Part shown: piece by piece, positions 1 to 8,877 of the stretch
How positions within the stretch are numbered: the stretch's first letter is position 1
Layout of the letters: each line of letters opens with the position of its first letter
DNA from: JBOCEF01 sp047610385
GTDB lineage: Bacteria > Pseudomonadota > Alphaproteobacteria > Rhodobacterales > Rhodobacteraceae
NCBI GenBank assembly: GCA_047610385.1
Contig: JBLGAC010000001.1
Span: forward strand, 62,001 to 126,000
Reading direction: 5' to 3'
DNA length: 64,000 nt
Made by a program: the position numbers and the translations under genes
Notes under the pieces: generated by a model
Databases searched by the model: none
The model's input: the letters and a program-made list of their open reading frames with translations, nothing else
What the model was told of the DNA's origin: nothing

Positions 1-1037
1 AAATCAATGCCCGGCGTCGCGGCCACGCCTGCCTCGCGCAGCATCCGGGCGCCGAAGGCCATGGAATCGTCGGTAAGGCCCGACACATCGGCGTAGATGT
101 AGAAGGCACCGTCGCAGGGCGCGAACTGCGCAAACCCTGCGCCGGGCAGCTCATTCAGCATGATCTGACGGTTGCGGGCATAGGCGGCCTTGTTGGCCTC
201 CAGCTCCTCGCCCGCGTCCATGGCCGCGAGGGCGGCAACCTGGCTGGCATGGGGCGGGCAGATGAAAAGATTCTGCGCCAGACGCTCAATCACGCGAACG
301 TGGGATTTGGGAACCACCATCCAGCCAATGCGCCACCCGGTCATCGAAAAATACTTGGAGAAGGAGTTGATCACAAAAGCATCGTCGCTGACTTCGAGCG
401 CGGAGACACAGCGCCCGGTCCAATTCAGCCCGTGGTAAATCTCATCCGAGATGAACGCAGCACCCCGCGCGGCGCAGGCACCGGCAAGCGCGCGCAGTTC
501 ATCCGCGCCCAGCATCGTGCCGGTGGGATTGGCAGGGCTGGCGACCAACATGCCGTCGGCGTCGCCCAGATCGGCAGGAACCGGCTGGAACCGGGTCGCA
601 GGGCCGGTGGGCACAGCGCGCACATTCACGCCCAGCGCCTTGAAGGTGTTGCGATAGCTGGGATATCCGGGATCGCCGATCACCACACTGTCGCCAGCGT
701 CAAACAGCGCAAGAAACGCCAGAATGAACGCGCCTGAGGACCCGGCAGTCACGATCACCCGTTCAGGGTCCAGGGTGATGCCGTACCAATCAAGATACAA
801 TCGGGCGATGCGTTCGCGCAGGGCTGGCAGCCCCAGGGCGACGGTATATCCCATCGGATCGCCCGCCTGCAGCGCGCGGGACAGCGCCTCGCGCGCAAGG
901 CGCGGGGCAGGGGTGCCGGGCTGGCCGACCTCCATGTGGATGATGGTGCGGCCGGTGGCTTCTTCGCGCCGGGCCGCCTCCATGACATCCATGACACGAA
1001 AGCTCTCGACCGCGGAACGTCTTGAAATTCTCGCCAT
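1..1037 (-). CDS. Class I/II pyridoxal-phosphate aminotransferase (3' end outside the window)
   Basis: PLP-dependent aminotransferase of fold type I, AspC-like; the amino-acid substrate cannot be read from the sequence. About 345 codons are present and the frame runs off the left edge. The start is an ATG at 1037, preceded by an AGGG stretch. Family motifs seen are SPANPTG (near residue 167), the SDEIYHGL block (near 197), and NSFSKYFSMTGWRIGW, whose Lys228 should form the Schiff base with PLP. It is transcribed divergently from the M48 protease gene. It could equally be annotated as an aspartate/tyrosine/aromatic aminotransferase. The fold is secure; the specificity is unknown. Confidence 0.88.
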   Translation of the reverse strand, partial: MARISRRSAVESFRVMDVMEAARREEATGRTIIHMEVGQPGTPAPRLAREALSRALQAGDPMGYTVALGLPALRERIARLYLDWYGITLDPERVIVTAGSSGAFILAFLALFDAGDSVVIGDPGYPSYRNTFKALGVNVRAVPTGPATRFQPVPADLGDADGMLVASPANPTGTMLGADELRALAGACAARGAAFISDEIYHGLNWTGRCVSALEVSDDAFVINSFSKYFSMTGWRIGWMVVPKSHVRVIERLAQNLFICPPHASQVAALAAMDAGEELEANKAAYARNRQIMLNELPGAGFAQFAPCDGAFYIYADVSGLTDDSMAFGARMLREAGVAATPGID

Positions 1038-1184
1038 GGATCGCCCTATGTGCTGAGGTGCCGAAGTCTTGGTGCCGAGGGCTACGTCCCTGCCCGCCCC
1101 GGGTCAAGCCGCGCGGCCATCCCCGACGCTGCGCCGGAATTCCCGGCGCCGCCCCCTGATGCCGCCCCAGATCTCGGAGACCCC

Positions 1185-2522
1185 ATGACCCCGCGCACCG
1201 TCTTTGCCGCCGCCCTGTCCGCCGCGCTGCTGACCGTGTGGGGCAACACCGCCGCCGCGATCAGCCTGATCCGCGACGCCGAGATTGAGGCGACGCTGCG
1301 CTTTTTGTCCGCCCCGGTGTTCGAAGCCGCAGGTCTGGGCGCCGATGAAGTGGACATCATCATCCTGTCCGATCCACGCCCCAACGCGTTCGCGTTTGGC
1401 GGGCGGCGCATGGCGGTGACCACCGGCCTGATCCAGGACATGGACGGCCCGACCGAATTGCAGGGCGTTGTCGCCCATGAAACCGGGCATCTGGTGGGCG
1501 GCCATCTGGCACGCCGCGCGATTGCAGAACGCAATCTGCGCGGCCCCGCCGCCATCGCCATGCTGCTGTCCATCGCCGCCGCGGCCGCGGCCGGTGGCGG
1601 TGGCGGCAGCGCGCTGGCCGCTGGCCTTGGGGCACAATCGGCGGTGCAGCGGGCGTTTCTGAGTTATTCGCGCGCCGAAGAATCCGCCGCGGATCAAGCC
1701 GCCATTACGTATCTGGAGACCGCGCGCCTGTCCCCTGCCGGCATGATCAAGGTGCTGGAGCGGTTCCGCGGGCAGGAGATATTCTCCGCCGCCACGCGCG
1801 ATCCCTATGCCTCGACCCACCCGATCAGTGCCGCGCGTCTGTCGCTGGTGCAGCGGCGCACGGGGGAATCGCCTTATCTGGGTGCCGCGTCGTCGCCTGA
1901 GGCGGTGTATCGCTTCAACCGTATGCGCGCCAAACTGGACGGGTTCATCAACCACCCGACACGCACCCTGCGTGACGCCCCCAAGGCGGATGATGAATTC
2001 GACACCTTGCGCCGCGCGGTTGCGCTGCACCGCCTGCCCGATCCGGCCAAGGCGCTGGACGCCGCAGACCGGTTGATCGCGATGAAGCCGAACGATCCCT
2101 ATTATCATGAGCTGAAGGGCCAGTTCCTGCTGGAAATCGGCCGTGGGCCCGAGGCGGTCGCCCCTTACCGTGAGGCCGCGCGCCTCGCGCCCGATGAGGC
2201 GCTGATCCGCGCGCAGCTGGGCCGCGCGCTGCTGACCGTGGGCACGGCCGCGACAGACGCTGAGGCGGTGCGTGCGCTGGAATCAGGGGTTGCCGCCTCA
2301 GACGGGGGCGATCCGTCGGTGTTGCGCGATCTGGCCTTTGCCTATGCGCGGGCGGGCGATGAGGGCCGCGCGGCGCTGGCAACGGCGGAACGGCTGGCCT
2401 TAATCGGCGCGGTCCATGACGCCCGTATTCAGGCGGCGCGCGCCAGGGCGCTGCTGCCGAACGGATCGCCCGAATGGCTTCGGGCCGATGACATCGTCGC
2501 GAGCTTGGAGAGCTTCGACTAG
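1185..2522 (+). CDS. Secreted M48-family zinc metalloprotease with C-terminal TPR repeats (BepA-like)
   Basis: Probable periplasmic zinc protease of family M48, resembling BepA/YfgC, which takes part in outer-membrane protein quality control. 445 aa from the ATG at 1185; the open frame extends upstream to 1050, but the signal peptide (residues 1 to about 25, ending TAAA) begins at this ATG. The zinc site HETGH lies at residues 98-102, and a third ligand probably sits in EESAAD (about 166). A Gly/Ala-rich stretch (residues 132-150) lies between the two halves of the active site. The C-terminal half (from about 290) reads as helical TPR repeats. It is followed after about 100 bp by a DsbA-like gene on the same strand, so both may act on envelope proteins. 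The family is certain; the substrate is unknown. Confidence 0.9.
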   Translation: MTPRTVFAAALSAALLTVWGNTAAAISLIRDAEIEATLRFLSAPVFEAAGLGADEVDIIILSDPRPNAFAFGGRRMAVTTGLIQDMDGPTELQGVVAHETGHLVGGHLARRAIAERNLRGPAAIAMLLSIAAAAAAGGGGGSALAAGLGAQSAVQRAFLSYSRAEESAADQAAITYLETARLSPAGMIKVLERFRGQEIFSAATRDPYASTHPISAARLSLVQRRTGESPYLGAASSPEAVYRFNRMRAKLDGFINHPTRTLRDAPKADDEFDTLRRAVALHRLPDPAKALDAADRLIAMKPNDPYYHELKGQFLLEIGRGPEAVAPYREAARLAPDEALIRAQLGRALLTVGTAATDAEAVRALESGVAASDGGDPSVLRDLAFAYARAGDEGRAALATAERLALIGAVHDARIQAARARALLPNGSPEWLRADDIVASLESFD

Positions 2523-2621
2523 GAACCCCCCCTTCGGGGCGATAGGGTTGCAGCGCCTCGCGCGCGGCGTGCCCTCGCCCCGCCGTCCCTACCCCCGGCG
2601 CCCTCCGCAGGAGAACACCTT

Positions 2622-3395
2622 ATGAAGCTACGCCTGTCCCGCCCGCTTGCCGCCCTTGGTTTTGCCGCCATCTGGGCCATGTCGAGCCAGCCCGTCGCCG
2701 CCGAAGGTGCCGGCGACATGAGCCAGACCCAGCGCGAAAGCATGCGCACTGAGTTCCGCGCCTATCTGCTGGAGCATCCCGAAGTCATCATGGAAGCCAT
2801 CCAGGTGCTTGAACTGCGCCGTAAGGAGGCTGAGGCGACCTCTGAGGCAGGCATGGTGTCCTCGATCAGCGAAGACCTGCGCAATGACGGTTATTCCTTT
2901 GTGGCCGGCAACCCTGACGGCGACGTCACCGTGGTTGAATTCACCGATTATAATTGCGGCTACTGCAAGCGCGCCCATGAGGACGTGAAGGCCCTGATCC
3001 GCATGGACCCGAACGTCCGGCTGGTGATCAAGGAATTCCCGATCCTCGGCCCGTCGTCACGCATTGCCGCCGAGGCCGCGATGGCCGCAATCGCGCAGCA
3101 AGGCGGCGATGCCTATCTGGAATTCAACGACCTGATGATGAAAAACCGCGGCGCGCTGGACGAAGCAACGGTCTACCAGCTCGCGGAACGCGCGGGGCTG
3201 GATGTGGGGCTTTTGCGGTCGGATGCACGCGACCCGAAGATCGCCAAGAACCTCGCCCGCACCTCTGCACTGGCCCAGAAGCTGCGCATCGAAGGCACGC
3301 CGACCTTTGTGATCGGCGATCAGATCGTGCGCGGGTTCGTGCCACTGAAGGATCTGCAGGCCGCCGTGGCTGAGCAGCGCGCCAACAAAGGCTGA
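2622..3395 (+). CDS. DsbA-family thiol:disulfide oxidoreductase
   Basis: Periplasmic thioredoxin-fold protein, 257 aa. A signal peptide is visible (residues 1 to about 27, ending PVAAEG). A helical ScsC-like N-terminal segment (about 33-85) precedes the thioredoxin/DSBA domain. The redox motif is CGYC (Cys112 and Cys115), and the cis-proline loop is in EGTPTFVIG near residue 226. The start follows a GGAGA ribosome-binding site. In the family such proteins oxidise or isomerise disulfides in exported proteins; the N-terminal extension resembles the multimerising region of ScsC/Com1-type proteins. It probably shares a transcript with the upstream M48 protease. Whether it acts as oxidase or isomerase cannot be told from the sequence. 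Confidence 0.9.
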   Translation: MKLRLSRPLAALGFAAIWAMSSQPVAAEGAGDMSQTQRESMRTEFRAYLLEHPEVIMEAIQVLELRRKEAEATSEAGMVSSISEDLRNDGYSFVAGNPDGDVTVVEFTDYNCGYCKRAHEDVKALIRMDPNVRLVIKEFPILGPSSRIAAEAAMAAIAQQGGDAYLEFNDLMMKNRGALDEATVYQLAERAGLDVGLLRSDARDPKIAKNLARTSALAQKLRIEGTPTFVIGDQIVRGFVPLKDLQAAVAEQRANKG

Positions 3396-3402
3396 CCGCC
3401 CC

Positions 3403-3434
3403 GCGCGCGCCCCGCCATTGCGCGGGGCGCGCGC
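3403..3434 (+). terminator. GC-rich hairpin after the DsbA-like gene
   Basis: A perfect 13-bp stem (arms 3403-3415 and 3422-3434) with a six-base loop starts eight bases after the stop codon. There is no T-tract, so an intrinsic terminator is likely but not proven. Confidence 0.5.
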
Positions 3435-3546
3435 ACGCCGATCCTGCGCCGCCACGGTTGCGGCGGCGGGGCTTTGCAACCCACGCAGCTTGGTGTAAGT
3501 CGCTCTTGACTGCGGCGCCGGCCGCGTAACCCCTTGGACGGCATCC

Positions 3547-4032
3547 ATGAGCAAGACCCACGACAGCGACATCGCCTTCATCCGGCAGCTTGCCGAGCTG
3601 CTGCGGGAGACCGATCTGTCCGAGATCGAAGTCGAACGTGAGTTCGGCGAAGATGACCATTTGAAGGTGCGCGTCAGCCGCCATTCCACGGTCGCCCCCG
3701 TCGCCGCTGCGCCTGCGCAGATCGCCCATGCCGCCGGCGCCGCCCCTGCGGCAGCGCCCGCTGCTGCGGCTGCCGCGCCCGAAGACCCGGCGCTGCATCC
3801 CGGGGCGGTGTCATCGCCCATGGTCGGAACCTGCTATCTGTCGGCTGAGCCGACCGCCGCGGCCTTTGTGAAGGTCGGGGACCAGGTGACCGAAGGGCAG
3901 ACGCTGCTGATCATCGAAGCGATGAAGACCATGAACCAGATCCCCGCGCCGGTCGCGGGCGTGGTCAAGCGCATCCTGGTGGATGACGGCGCGCCGGTCG
4001 AATTCGGCGCGCCCCTGATGATCATCGAGTGA
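3547..4032 (+). CDS. accB: Acetyl-CoA carboxylase biotin carboxyl carrier protein
   Basis: Carries the biotin that shuttles CO2 between biotin carboxylase and the carboxyltransferase in the first step of fatty-acid synthesis. 161 aa, normal for AccB. The N-terminal helical region (1-48) is followed by an Ala/Pro-rich linker (about 49-80) and the biotinyl domain (about 85-161). The biotinylation motif EAMKTMNQI is present with Lys127 as the modified residue. accC begins within a few bases, and the pair is almost certainly one transcript. The upstream 150 bp contain a TTGACT at 3506-3511 that may be a -35 box, without a convincing -10. Confidence 0.97.
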   Translation: MSKTHDSDIAFIRQLAELLRETDLSEIEVEREFGEDDHLKVRVSRHSTVAPVAAAPAQIAHAAGAAPAAAPAAAAAAPEDPALHPGAVSSPMVGTCYLSAEPTAAAFVKVGDQVTEGQTLLIIEAMKTMNQIPAPVAGVVKRILVDDGAPVEFGAPLMIIE

Positions 4033-4040
4033 GCGCACCC

Positions 4041-5384
4041 ATGTTTCGCAAAGTCCTGATCGCCAACCGCGGCGAGATCGCGCTTCGCATTCATCGCGCC
4101 TGCAAGGAAATGGGCATCGCGACCGTGGCGATCCATTCCACCGCCGATGCGGATGCGATGCATGTCCGGCTGGCCGATGAAAGCGTGTGCATCGGCCCCG
4201 CGCCCGCAAGCCAATCCTATCTGAACATCCCTGCCGTGATCTCAGCCTGTGAGATCACGGGCGCCGAGGCGATCCATCCCGGCTACGGATTTCTGTCGGA
4301 AAATGCCGGTTTTGTGCGGATCGTTGAAGATCACGGCCTGACCTTCATCGGCCCGACGGCTGAACATATTTCGATCATGGGCGACAAAATCGCGGCCAAG
4401 GACGCGATGCGAAAGCTTGGCGTGCCGTGTGTCCCCGGCTCAGACGGTGAAATCACCACGCTTGAAGACGCGATGACCGTCTCACGCGAAATGGGCTTTC
4501 CGGTGATCGTGAAAGCGTCGGCGGGCGGCGGCGGGCGGGGCATGAAAATGGCCCCGACTGAGGCTGATCTGTCCACGGCGTTCTTCACGGCAAAATCAGA
4601 ATCCAAGGCCGCGTTCGGCGACGACGCGGTTTATATCGAAAAATACCTCAGCAATCCGCGCCACATCGAAATTCAGGTCTTCGGTGACGGCAAGGGCCGC
4701 GCGGTGCATCTGGGCGAACGTGATTGCTCGCTTCAGCGCCGTCACCAAAAGGTGCTGGAGGAATGCCCGTCCCCCGTCATCAATGACGAACAGCGCGCAC
4801 GCATCGGCAAGGTCTGCGCTGACGCGGTGGCCCGCATCAACTATCGCGGCGCTGGCACGATTGAATTTCTTTATGAAGACGGTGAGTTCTATTTCATCGA
4901 AATGAACACCCGCCTTCAGGTCGAACACCCAGTGACTGAGGCCGTGTATCGTGTCGATCTGGTCCGCGAACAGATCCGCGTCGCTGCTGGGCTTGAGATG
5001 TCCTTTAGCCAGGAAAGCCTGATCCCGGTTGGCCATGCCATCGAATGCCGGATCAATGCAGAAAAGCTGCCGAACTTTTCGCCCTCACCGGGCACGGTCA
5101 CGGCGTTTCATGCGCCCGGCGGGCTTGGTGTGCGGATGGACAGCGCGATCTATGACGGCTACCGGATCCCGCCCCATTACGACAGCCTGATCGGCAAGCT
5201 GATCGTGCATGCTGAGGACCGGCCCGCCGCGCTCGCGCGTCTTGATCGCGCGCTGTCGGAATTGATCGTCGACGGCGTGTCCACCACTGCGCCGCTGTTC
5301 GACGCGCTGGTGCACGACCCCGACGTGATCAGCGGCAATTACAACATCGCATGGCTGGAGCGTTGGCTGGAGCGGATGTCGTGA
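4041..5384 (+). CDS. accC: Acetyl-CoA carboxylase, biotin carboxylase subunit
   Basis: ATP-dependent carboxylation of biotin on AccB. 447 aa from the ATG at 4041, giving the family-typical N-terminus MFRKVLIANRGEIALR. An in-frame GTG at 4029 overlaps the accB stop by four bases and is an alternative start adding four residues; family length favours 4041. ATP-grasp features are visible: the glycine loop in KASAGGGGRGMKM, and the catalytic EMNTRLQVEHPVTE block. It is followed by a clear intrinsic terminator, so accBC forms a closed unit. Confidence 0.97.
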   Translation: MFRKVLIANRGEIALRIHRACKEMGIATVAIHSTADADAMHVRLADESVCIGPAPASQSYLNIPAVISACEITGAEAIHPGYGFLSENAGFVRIVEDHGLTFIGPTAEHISIMGDKIAAKDAMRKLGVPCVPGSDGEITTLEDAMTVSREMGFPVIVKASAGGGGRGMKMAPTEADLSTAFFTAKSESKAAFGDDAVYIEKYLSNPRHIEIQVFGDGKGRAVHLGERDCSLQRRHQKVLEECPSPVINDEQRARIGKVCADAVARINYRGAGTIEFLYEDGEFYFIEMNTRLQVEHPVTEAVYRVDLVREQIRVAAGLEMSFSQESLIPVGHAIECRINAEKLPNFSPSPGTVTAFHAPGGLGVRMDSAIYDGYRIPPHYDSLIGKLIVHAEDRPAALARLDRALSELIVDGVSTTAPLFDALVHDPDVISGNYNIAWLERWLERMS

Positions 5385-5410
5385 TGCCCGCGCGCACGCA
5401 AACGTGATTG

Positions 5411-5435
5411 AAAGGGCACCCAAGGGTGCCCTTTT
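5411..5435 (+). terminator. Intrinsic terminator of accBC
   Basis: A near-perfect inverted repeat (AAAGGGCACCC / GGGTGCCCTTT) with a two-base gap runs into five T residues, 26 bases after the accC stop. It is the most textbook terminator in the window. Confidence 0.88.
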
Positions 5436-5513
5436 TGCGTTTAGCAGCCTATGGTTTCATTGCGTTCAGACTTTCGTGAGAAAACTGACTCCATCAAATT
5501 ACGGAGACCCCCG

Positions 5514-6419
5514 ATGTCAGCCTCGCTGATCCCTGGCTTTTCCCGCCAGATGCTCGACATTTCCGGCGCGCGGCTCTCGGTCCACACGGGCGGGAACGGG
5601 CCGCCGTTGCTGCTGCTTCATGGCTATCCGCAGACGCATCTCACTTGGCTGCGCACCGCGCCGGCGTTTGCGGAGCGTTTTTCCTGCGTCGTGCCCGACC
5701 TGCCCGGCTATGGCGATAGCGAAATGGCACCCCGGAGCGGGATCGGCGTGCTGCCACCCATGTCCAAACGCGTGATCGCCCGCCACTTGGTGGAGCTGAT
5801 GGCAACGCTGGGGCACGATCAATTCCATGTGCTGGGCCATGACCGCGGCGCGCGGGCGGCGTATCGGATGGCGCTGGACATGCCCGAACGGGTCGCGCGG
5901 CTGGGGATCATCGAAGTTGTCCCCACTGCCGACATGTGGCGCAGCTACGGGCCTGAACTGGCGCAGAAAGCCTGGCACTGGACCTTTCTGTCGCAGCCCG
6001 CGCCCTATCCCGAACGCATGATCGGCGCGGACCCGGATTTTTTCCTCAATTGGACGCTTAGCGCCTGGGCCAGTTCGGGCGATCTGTCGGCCTTTCCGTC
6101 TGCCGCGCTTGAAAGCTATCGCGCGCAGATGCGCAACCCCGACTGCGTGCATGCCATGTGCGAAGATTACCGCGCAGGCACCGGCGCCGACCGCCAGCAT
6201 GACGAAGACGACCGCGCCGCGGGCACCACCATCAAGGCGCCGCTGCATTTTTTGTGGAGCAATCACGGATTTCCCGCGCGCACCAAAGATCCGATGGGTC
6301 TGTGGCGCAAATGGGCCGACACGGTCACTGGTGCCCCCATCGAATCAGGTCATTTCGCGCAGGAGGAACATCCCGACGCGGTGCTTGACGCGTTCCTGCC
6401 GTTCTTTTCCGCGAAATAG
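5514..6419 (+). CDS. Alpha/beta hydrolase of the fluoroacetate dehalogenase type
   Basis: 301 aa from the ATG at 5514; the frame is open from 5451, but the upstream codons do not look coding. Numbered from this ATG, the active-site layout matches the published fluoroacetate dehalogenase of Rhodopseudomonas palustris: nucleophile Asp110 in GHDRGAR, carboxylate-binding Arg111 and Arg114, halide pocket His155, Trp156 and Tyr219, and base His280. The segment QPAPYPERMIGADPD is also characteristic. The one difference is the catalytic acid: position 134 is Glu (GIIEVVPTA) instead of Asp. It may hydrolyse haloacids or a related ester/epoxide. It sits alone between the accBC terminator and aat. Family confident; defluorinase activity not established. 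Confidence 0.82.
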   Translation: MSASLIPGFSRQMLDISGARLSVHTGGNGPPLLLLHGYPQTHLTWLRTAPAFAERFSCVVPDLPGYGDSEMAPRSGIGVLPPMSKRVIARHLVELMATLGHDQFHVLGHDRGARAAYRMALDMPERVARLGIIEVVPTADMWRSYGPELAQKAWHWTFLSQPAPYPERMIGADPDFFLNWTLSAWASSGDLSAFPSAALESYRAQMRNPDCVHAMCEDYRAGTGADRQHDEDDRAAGTTIKAPLHFLWSNHGFPARTKDPMGLWRKWADTVTGAPIESGHFAQEEHPDAVLDAFLPFFSAK

Positions 6420-6480
6420 GTGCATTGTCCCGGCGGCCCCGCTTCTTTACGATTTCTGGGAAAGGCGGCCGTCGAAGCTT

Positions 6481-7137
6481 ATGTCACAACACTTGTCGGA
6501 TTACCGGATCACGCCGTCCCTGCTGCTGCGGGCCTATGCTGCCGGGGTGTTCCCAATGGCACAAAGCGCCGATGCCGGCGACATTTTCTGGGTTGATCCC
6601 AAGCGGCGCGGGATCCTGCCGCTGGACGGATTCCACATCCCCCGATCCTTGCGCAAACGCATCCGCCAAGGCGGGTTTGAGGTGACGATCAACCGCGATT
6701 TTCACGCCGTGCTCATCGCCTGCGCTGCGCGTGAGGAAACCTGGATCAACCCCGAAATCGCCCAGCTTTACCGCGATCTACATGCATCTGGCCGCGCGCA
6801 ATCGGTAGAGGTGCGGATGGATGGCGACATCGTCGGCGGGCTTTACGGCGTTGGGCTGGGGGGCGCGTGGTTTGGGGAAAGCATGTTCTCCACCGTCACT
6901 GACGCGTCGAAAATCGCGCTGGTCTGGCTGGTGGCACGGCTGCGGGCGGGGGGGTTCACGGTGCTCGACACCCAGTTCGTCACCGGGCATCTGGGCCGCT
7001 TTGGTGCCATTGAAATCGACCGCGCCGAATATCACGAACGGCTGGCCAACGCGCTGGCGGTTCAGTCGGACTTTTTCGCGCTGCCCGACGACGTATCTGC
7101 CGACGAGGTGCTGCAGCTCAGCACCCAGACGTCATAG
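6481..7137 (+). CDS. aat: Leucyl/phenylalanyl-tRNA--protein transferase
   Basis: Transfers Leu or Phe from aminoacyl-tRNA to N-terminal Arg/Lys of proteins, marking them for ClpS/ClpAP degradation (N-degron pathway). 218 aa from the ATG at 6481; the open frame runs upstream into the hydrolase gene in another reading frame, which is spurious. Conserved blocks are visible: LLRAYAAGVFPMA at the N-terminus, WVDPKRRGILPL, GLGGAWFGESMFS, and the FVTGHLGRFGAIEI region. The last 76 bp overlap, tail to tail, the 3' end of the DUF2155 gene on the other strand. Confidence 0.95.
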   Translation: MSQHLSDYRITPSLLLRAYAAGVFPMAQSADAGDIFWVDPKRRGILPLDGFHIPRSLRKRIRQGGFEVTINRDFHAVLIACAAREETWINPEIAQLYRDLHASGRAQSVEVRMDGDIVGGLYGVGLGGAWFGESMFSTVTDASKIALVWLVARLRAGGFTVLDTQFVTGHLGRFGAIEIDRAEYHERLANALAVQSDFFALPDDVSADEVLQLSTQTS

Positions 7138-7640
7138 CGCTGATGGTCCAGCGCCGAAAGCGCGGGCATTGATGCGATCATCCACCCTTTGAACCGCGGC
7201 GTGTCTTCACGCTGGTCGCGGATCTGCAGATAGGCCCAGGCGTCTTGGGGCAGGTCCGGCGGCTGAATGCGGCATGCCTCCAGCGTGATTTCCAGCCGCC
7301 CGCGCACCACCCGCTGGCCGACCGCCAGATCAAAGCTCTGCACCTCGCCGTTCATTTTATCGAGCATGCTGAGCGTGGCGCGGTCCGCAGGCAGCGTGTG
7401 CGATTCGGGGCGCACGATGATCGGATCGGACCAGGTGGTCGGCGCGGCCTCCTGCCCCTCAGGCGGCGGGGGGGCGAGGCGGAACAGACTGCGCACCTCG
7501 CCATCGGCAGGCAGTTCATCCGCCAGCGTCTCAACCTCAGCGGGGCCAGGCGCGTCAAGCAGCAGCGTGTCCTGCCCATCAGTCTGCGCCGCCGCGCCAT
7601 GGGCAACCAGCGCCAGCACCAAGGCCAACCGCATGATCAT
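7062..7640 (-). CDS. DUF2155 domain protein, probably exported
   Basis: 192 aa. A short signal peptide (residues 1 to about 19, ending HGAAAQ) is followed by an acidic, low-complexity spacer and then the DUF2155 domain (about 75-178), with the family-typical end YDVWVLSC. Its function is not known; in alphaproteobacteria it commonly neighbours aat and NDUFA12-type complex I genes, as here. The start overlaps the stop of the methyltransferase gene by four bases (ATGA), indicating coupled translation. The C-terminal codons overlap aat by 76 bp on the opposite strand, which constrains both coding sequences. Confidence 0.85.
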   Translation of the reverse strand: MIMRLALVLALVAHGAAAQTDGQDTLLLDAPGPAEVETLADELPADGEVRSLFRLAPPPPEGQEAAPTTWSDPIIVRPESHTLPADRATLSMLDKMNGEVQSFDLAVGQRVVRGRLEITLEACRIQPPDLPQDAWAYLQIRDQREDTPRFKGWMIASMPALSALDHQRYDVWVLSCSTSSADTSSGSAKKSD

Positions 7641-8404
7641 GCCAGCACCGCCTTGAATCGAAGGCGGATATAATCTGCCGTCCAGGCACCCGCCTCGTCC
7701 TGCATCGCCGGGGCGACAAGATGCGCGGCGCGGGCCCGCAAACTGTCCCGCAGCCCTTCAGGCGCCAGCGCCAGCGCCGGGGCCGCAAGGGTTGCCAACC
7801 ACGCCTCCATCCCCGCAGCGATCGGGGTGGGGCGGGGGATCAACGCAATTTCAGACACGGCAAACCCGGCGGTGGTCAGGCGCGCGCCTTGTTCGGTCGG
7901 GGTTGGAAAGCTCCAGATCTCACGCAGATCGGTGGCGATCCCGGCCTCGTCCAGCGCGGCGATCAGCGCGGTGCGGATGGCGGCGACGTTGCCGAAACCG
8001 CCTTGTTCGGCCACAAAACGCCCGCCGGGGCGCAGGGCCTTGGCGACGCCGCGGAACACCGCCGACGGATCGGTCATCCAATGCAAAGCAGCGTTTGAAA
8101 ACACCGCATCGAACGGCGCCTGATCGGCGGCCCATTCGGCCAGCGCATGGCCGTCCACCGCTTCGGCGGTCAGGCCGCGCGCGCGGGCACCAGCGATCAT
8201 GTCAGGGCTGGCGTCGATGCCGACCACCTCGGCCCCCGCCTCAGCCAGTTTGGCGGTCAGCGCGCCGTCGCCGCAACCCAGATCCAAGATCCGTTCCCCG
8301 GCAATGGGGTTCAACAGCGCCAGCACCGGTGCCCCAAGATCCGAGACGAACCGCGCGTTGGCCGCATAGCGGTCCGCGCTCCAGGCATCCTGCAAGCCAG
8401 TCAT
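7637..8404 (-). CDS. Class I SAM-dependent methyltransferase (trans-aconitate methyltransferase-like)
   Basis: 255 aa. The SAM-binding motif I is ILDLGCGDGALT, followed by an acidic residue at the end of strand 2 (VGIDASPDM) and FSNAALHWM, which is typical of the Tam/BioC-like group. Its small-molecule substrate cannot be assigned. It overlaps mlaD upstream and DUF2155 downstream by four bases each, so it is the middle gene of a tight operon with envelope and complex I-related genes. Confidence 0.85.
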   Translation of the reverse strand: MTGLQDAWSADRYAANARFVSDLGAPVLALLNPIAGERILDLGCGDGALTAKLAEAGAEVVGIDASPDMIAGARARGLTAEAVDGHALAEWAADQAPFDAVFSNAALHWMTDPSAVFRGVAKALRPGGRFVAEQGGFGNVAAIRTALIAALDEAGIATDLREIWSFPTPTEQGARLTTAGFAVSEIALIPRPTPIAAGMEAWLATLAAPALALAPEGLRDSLRARAAHLVAPAMQDEAGAWTADYIRLRFKAVLA

Positions 8405-8877
8405 TTCGCGTCGCCCGCGGCAGGAGCCGCGGTTGTGGTGCCAGAAATCGCCCGGCCCACCAGATCGAGCAGGTTCACCGAACCTTGGGTGTAGATCACC
8501 TCCGCACCTGGCGCGAGCATGAAGTCCGACGATCCCGGCGTGACAGCCACATATGCACCGCCCAGCAACCCCTCCACCGCGATGGCGGCGTCGCTGTCTT
8601 CGGGCAGCTTCACGTCCTTGTCGATCGACATGCGTGCCAGCGCGCGGAAGGTCTGCGGATCGAGGGTCAGCGAGCTGACCGTGCCGACCTTCACCCCCGC
8701 CACACGCACATCGCCGCCGACCACCAGCCCCTCAGCCTTGCGAAAGGCAGCGGTCAATTCATAACTGTCGCCGCGCGACAGGCCCAGATCAGCCGTGCGG
8801 GCCGCATAGACGAGAAACCCGCCCGCAGCCGCCAGAACGACAGCGCCGATCAGCGCTTCAGCCGCGTTGTTCGCCAT
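8401..8877 (-). CDS. mlaD: MlaD-type lipid-transport substrate-binding protein
   Basis: 158 aa with one N-terminal membrane anchor (about residues 8-26) and an MCE/MlaD domain (about 38-115, including GDVRVAGVKVGTVSS). In the Mla pathway MlaD hexamers bind phospholipids at the inner membrane and help keep the outer leaflet free of them. No mlaE, mlaF or mlaB is seen beside it, so partners must be encoded elsewhere. The gene follows NDUFA12 after a 197-bp gap and overlaps the methyltransferase gene by four bases. Confidence 0.9.
   Translation of the reverse strand: MANNAAEALIGAVVLAAAGGFLVYAARTADLGLSRGDSYELTAAFRKAEGLVVGGDVRVAGVKVGTVSSLTLDPQTFRALARMSIDKDVKLPEDSDAAIAVEGLLGGAYVAVTPGSSDFMLAPGAEVIYTQGSVNLLDLVGRAISGTTTAAPAAGDAK

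Noticed and set aside
6109..6480. Upstream extension of the aat frame
   Set aside because: It overlaps the dehalogenase-like gene in another frame, and the translated part has no aat similarity.
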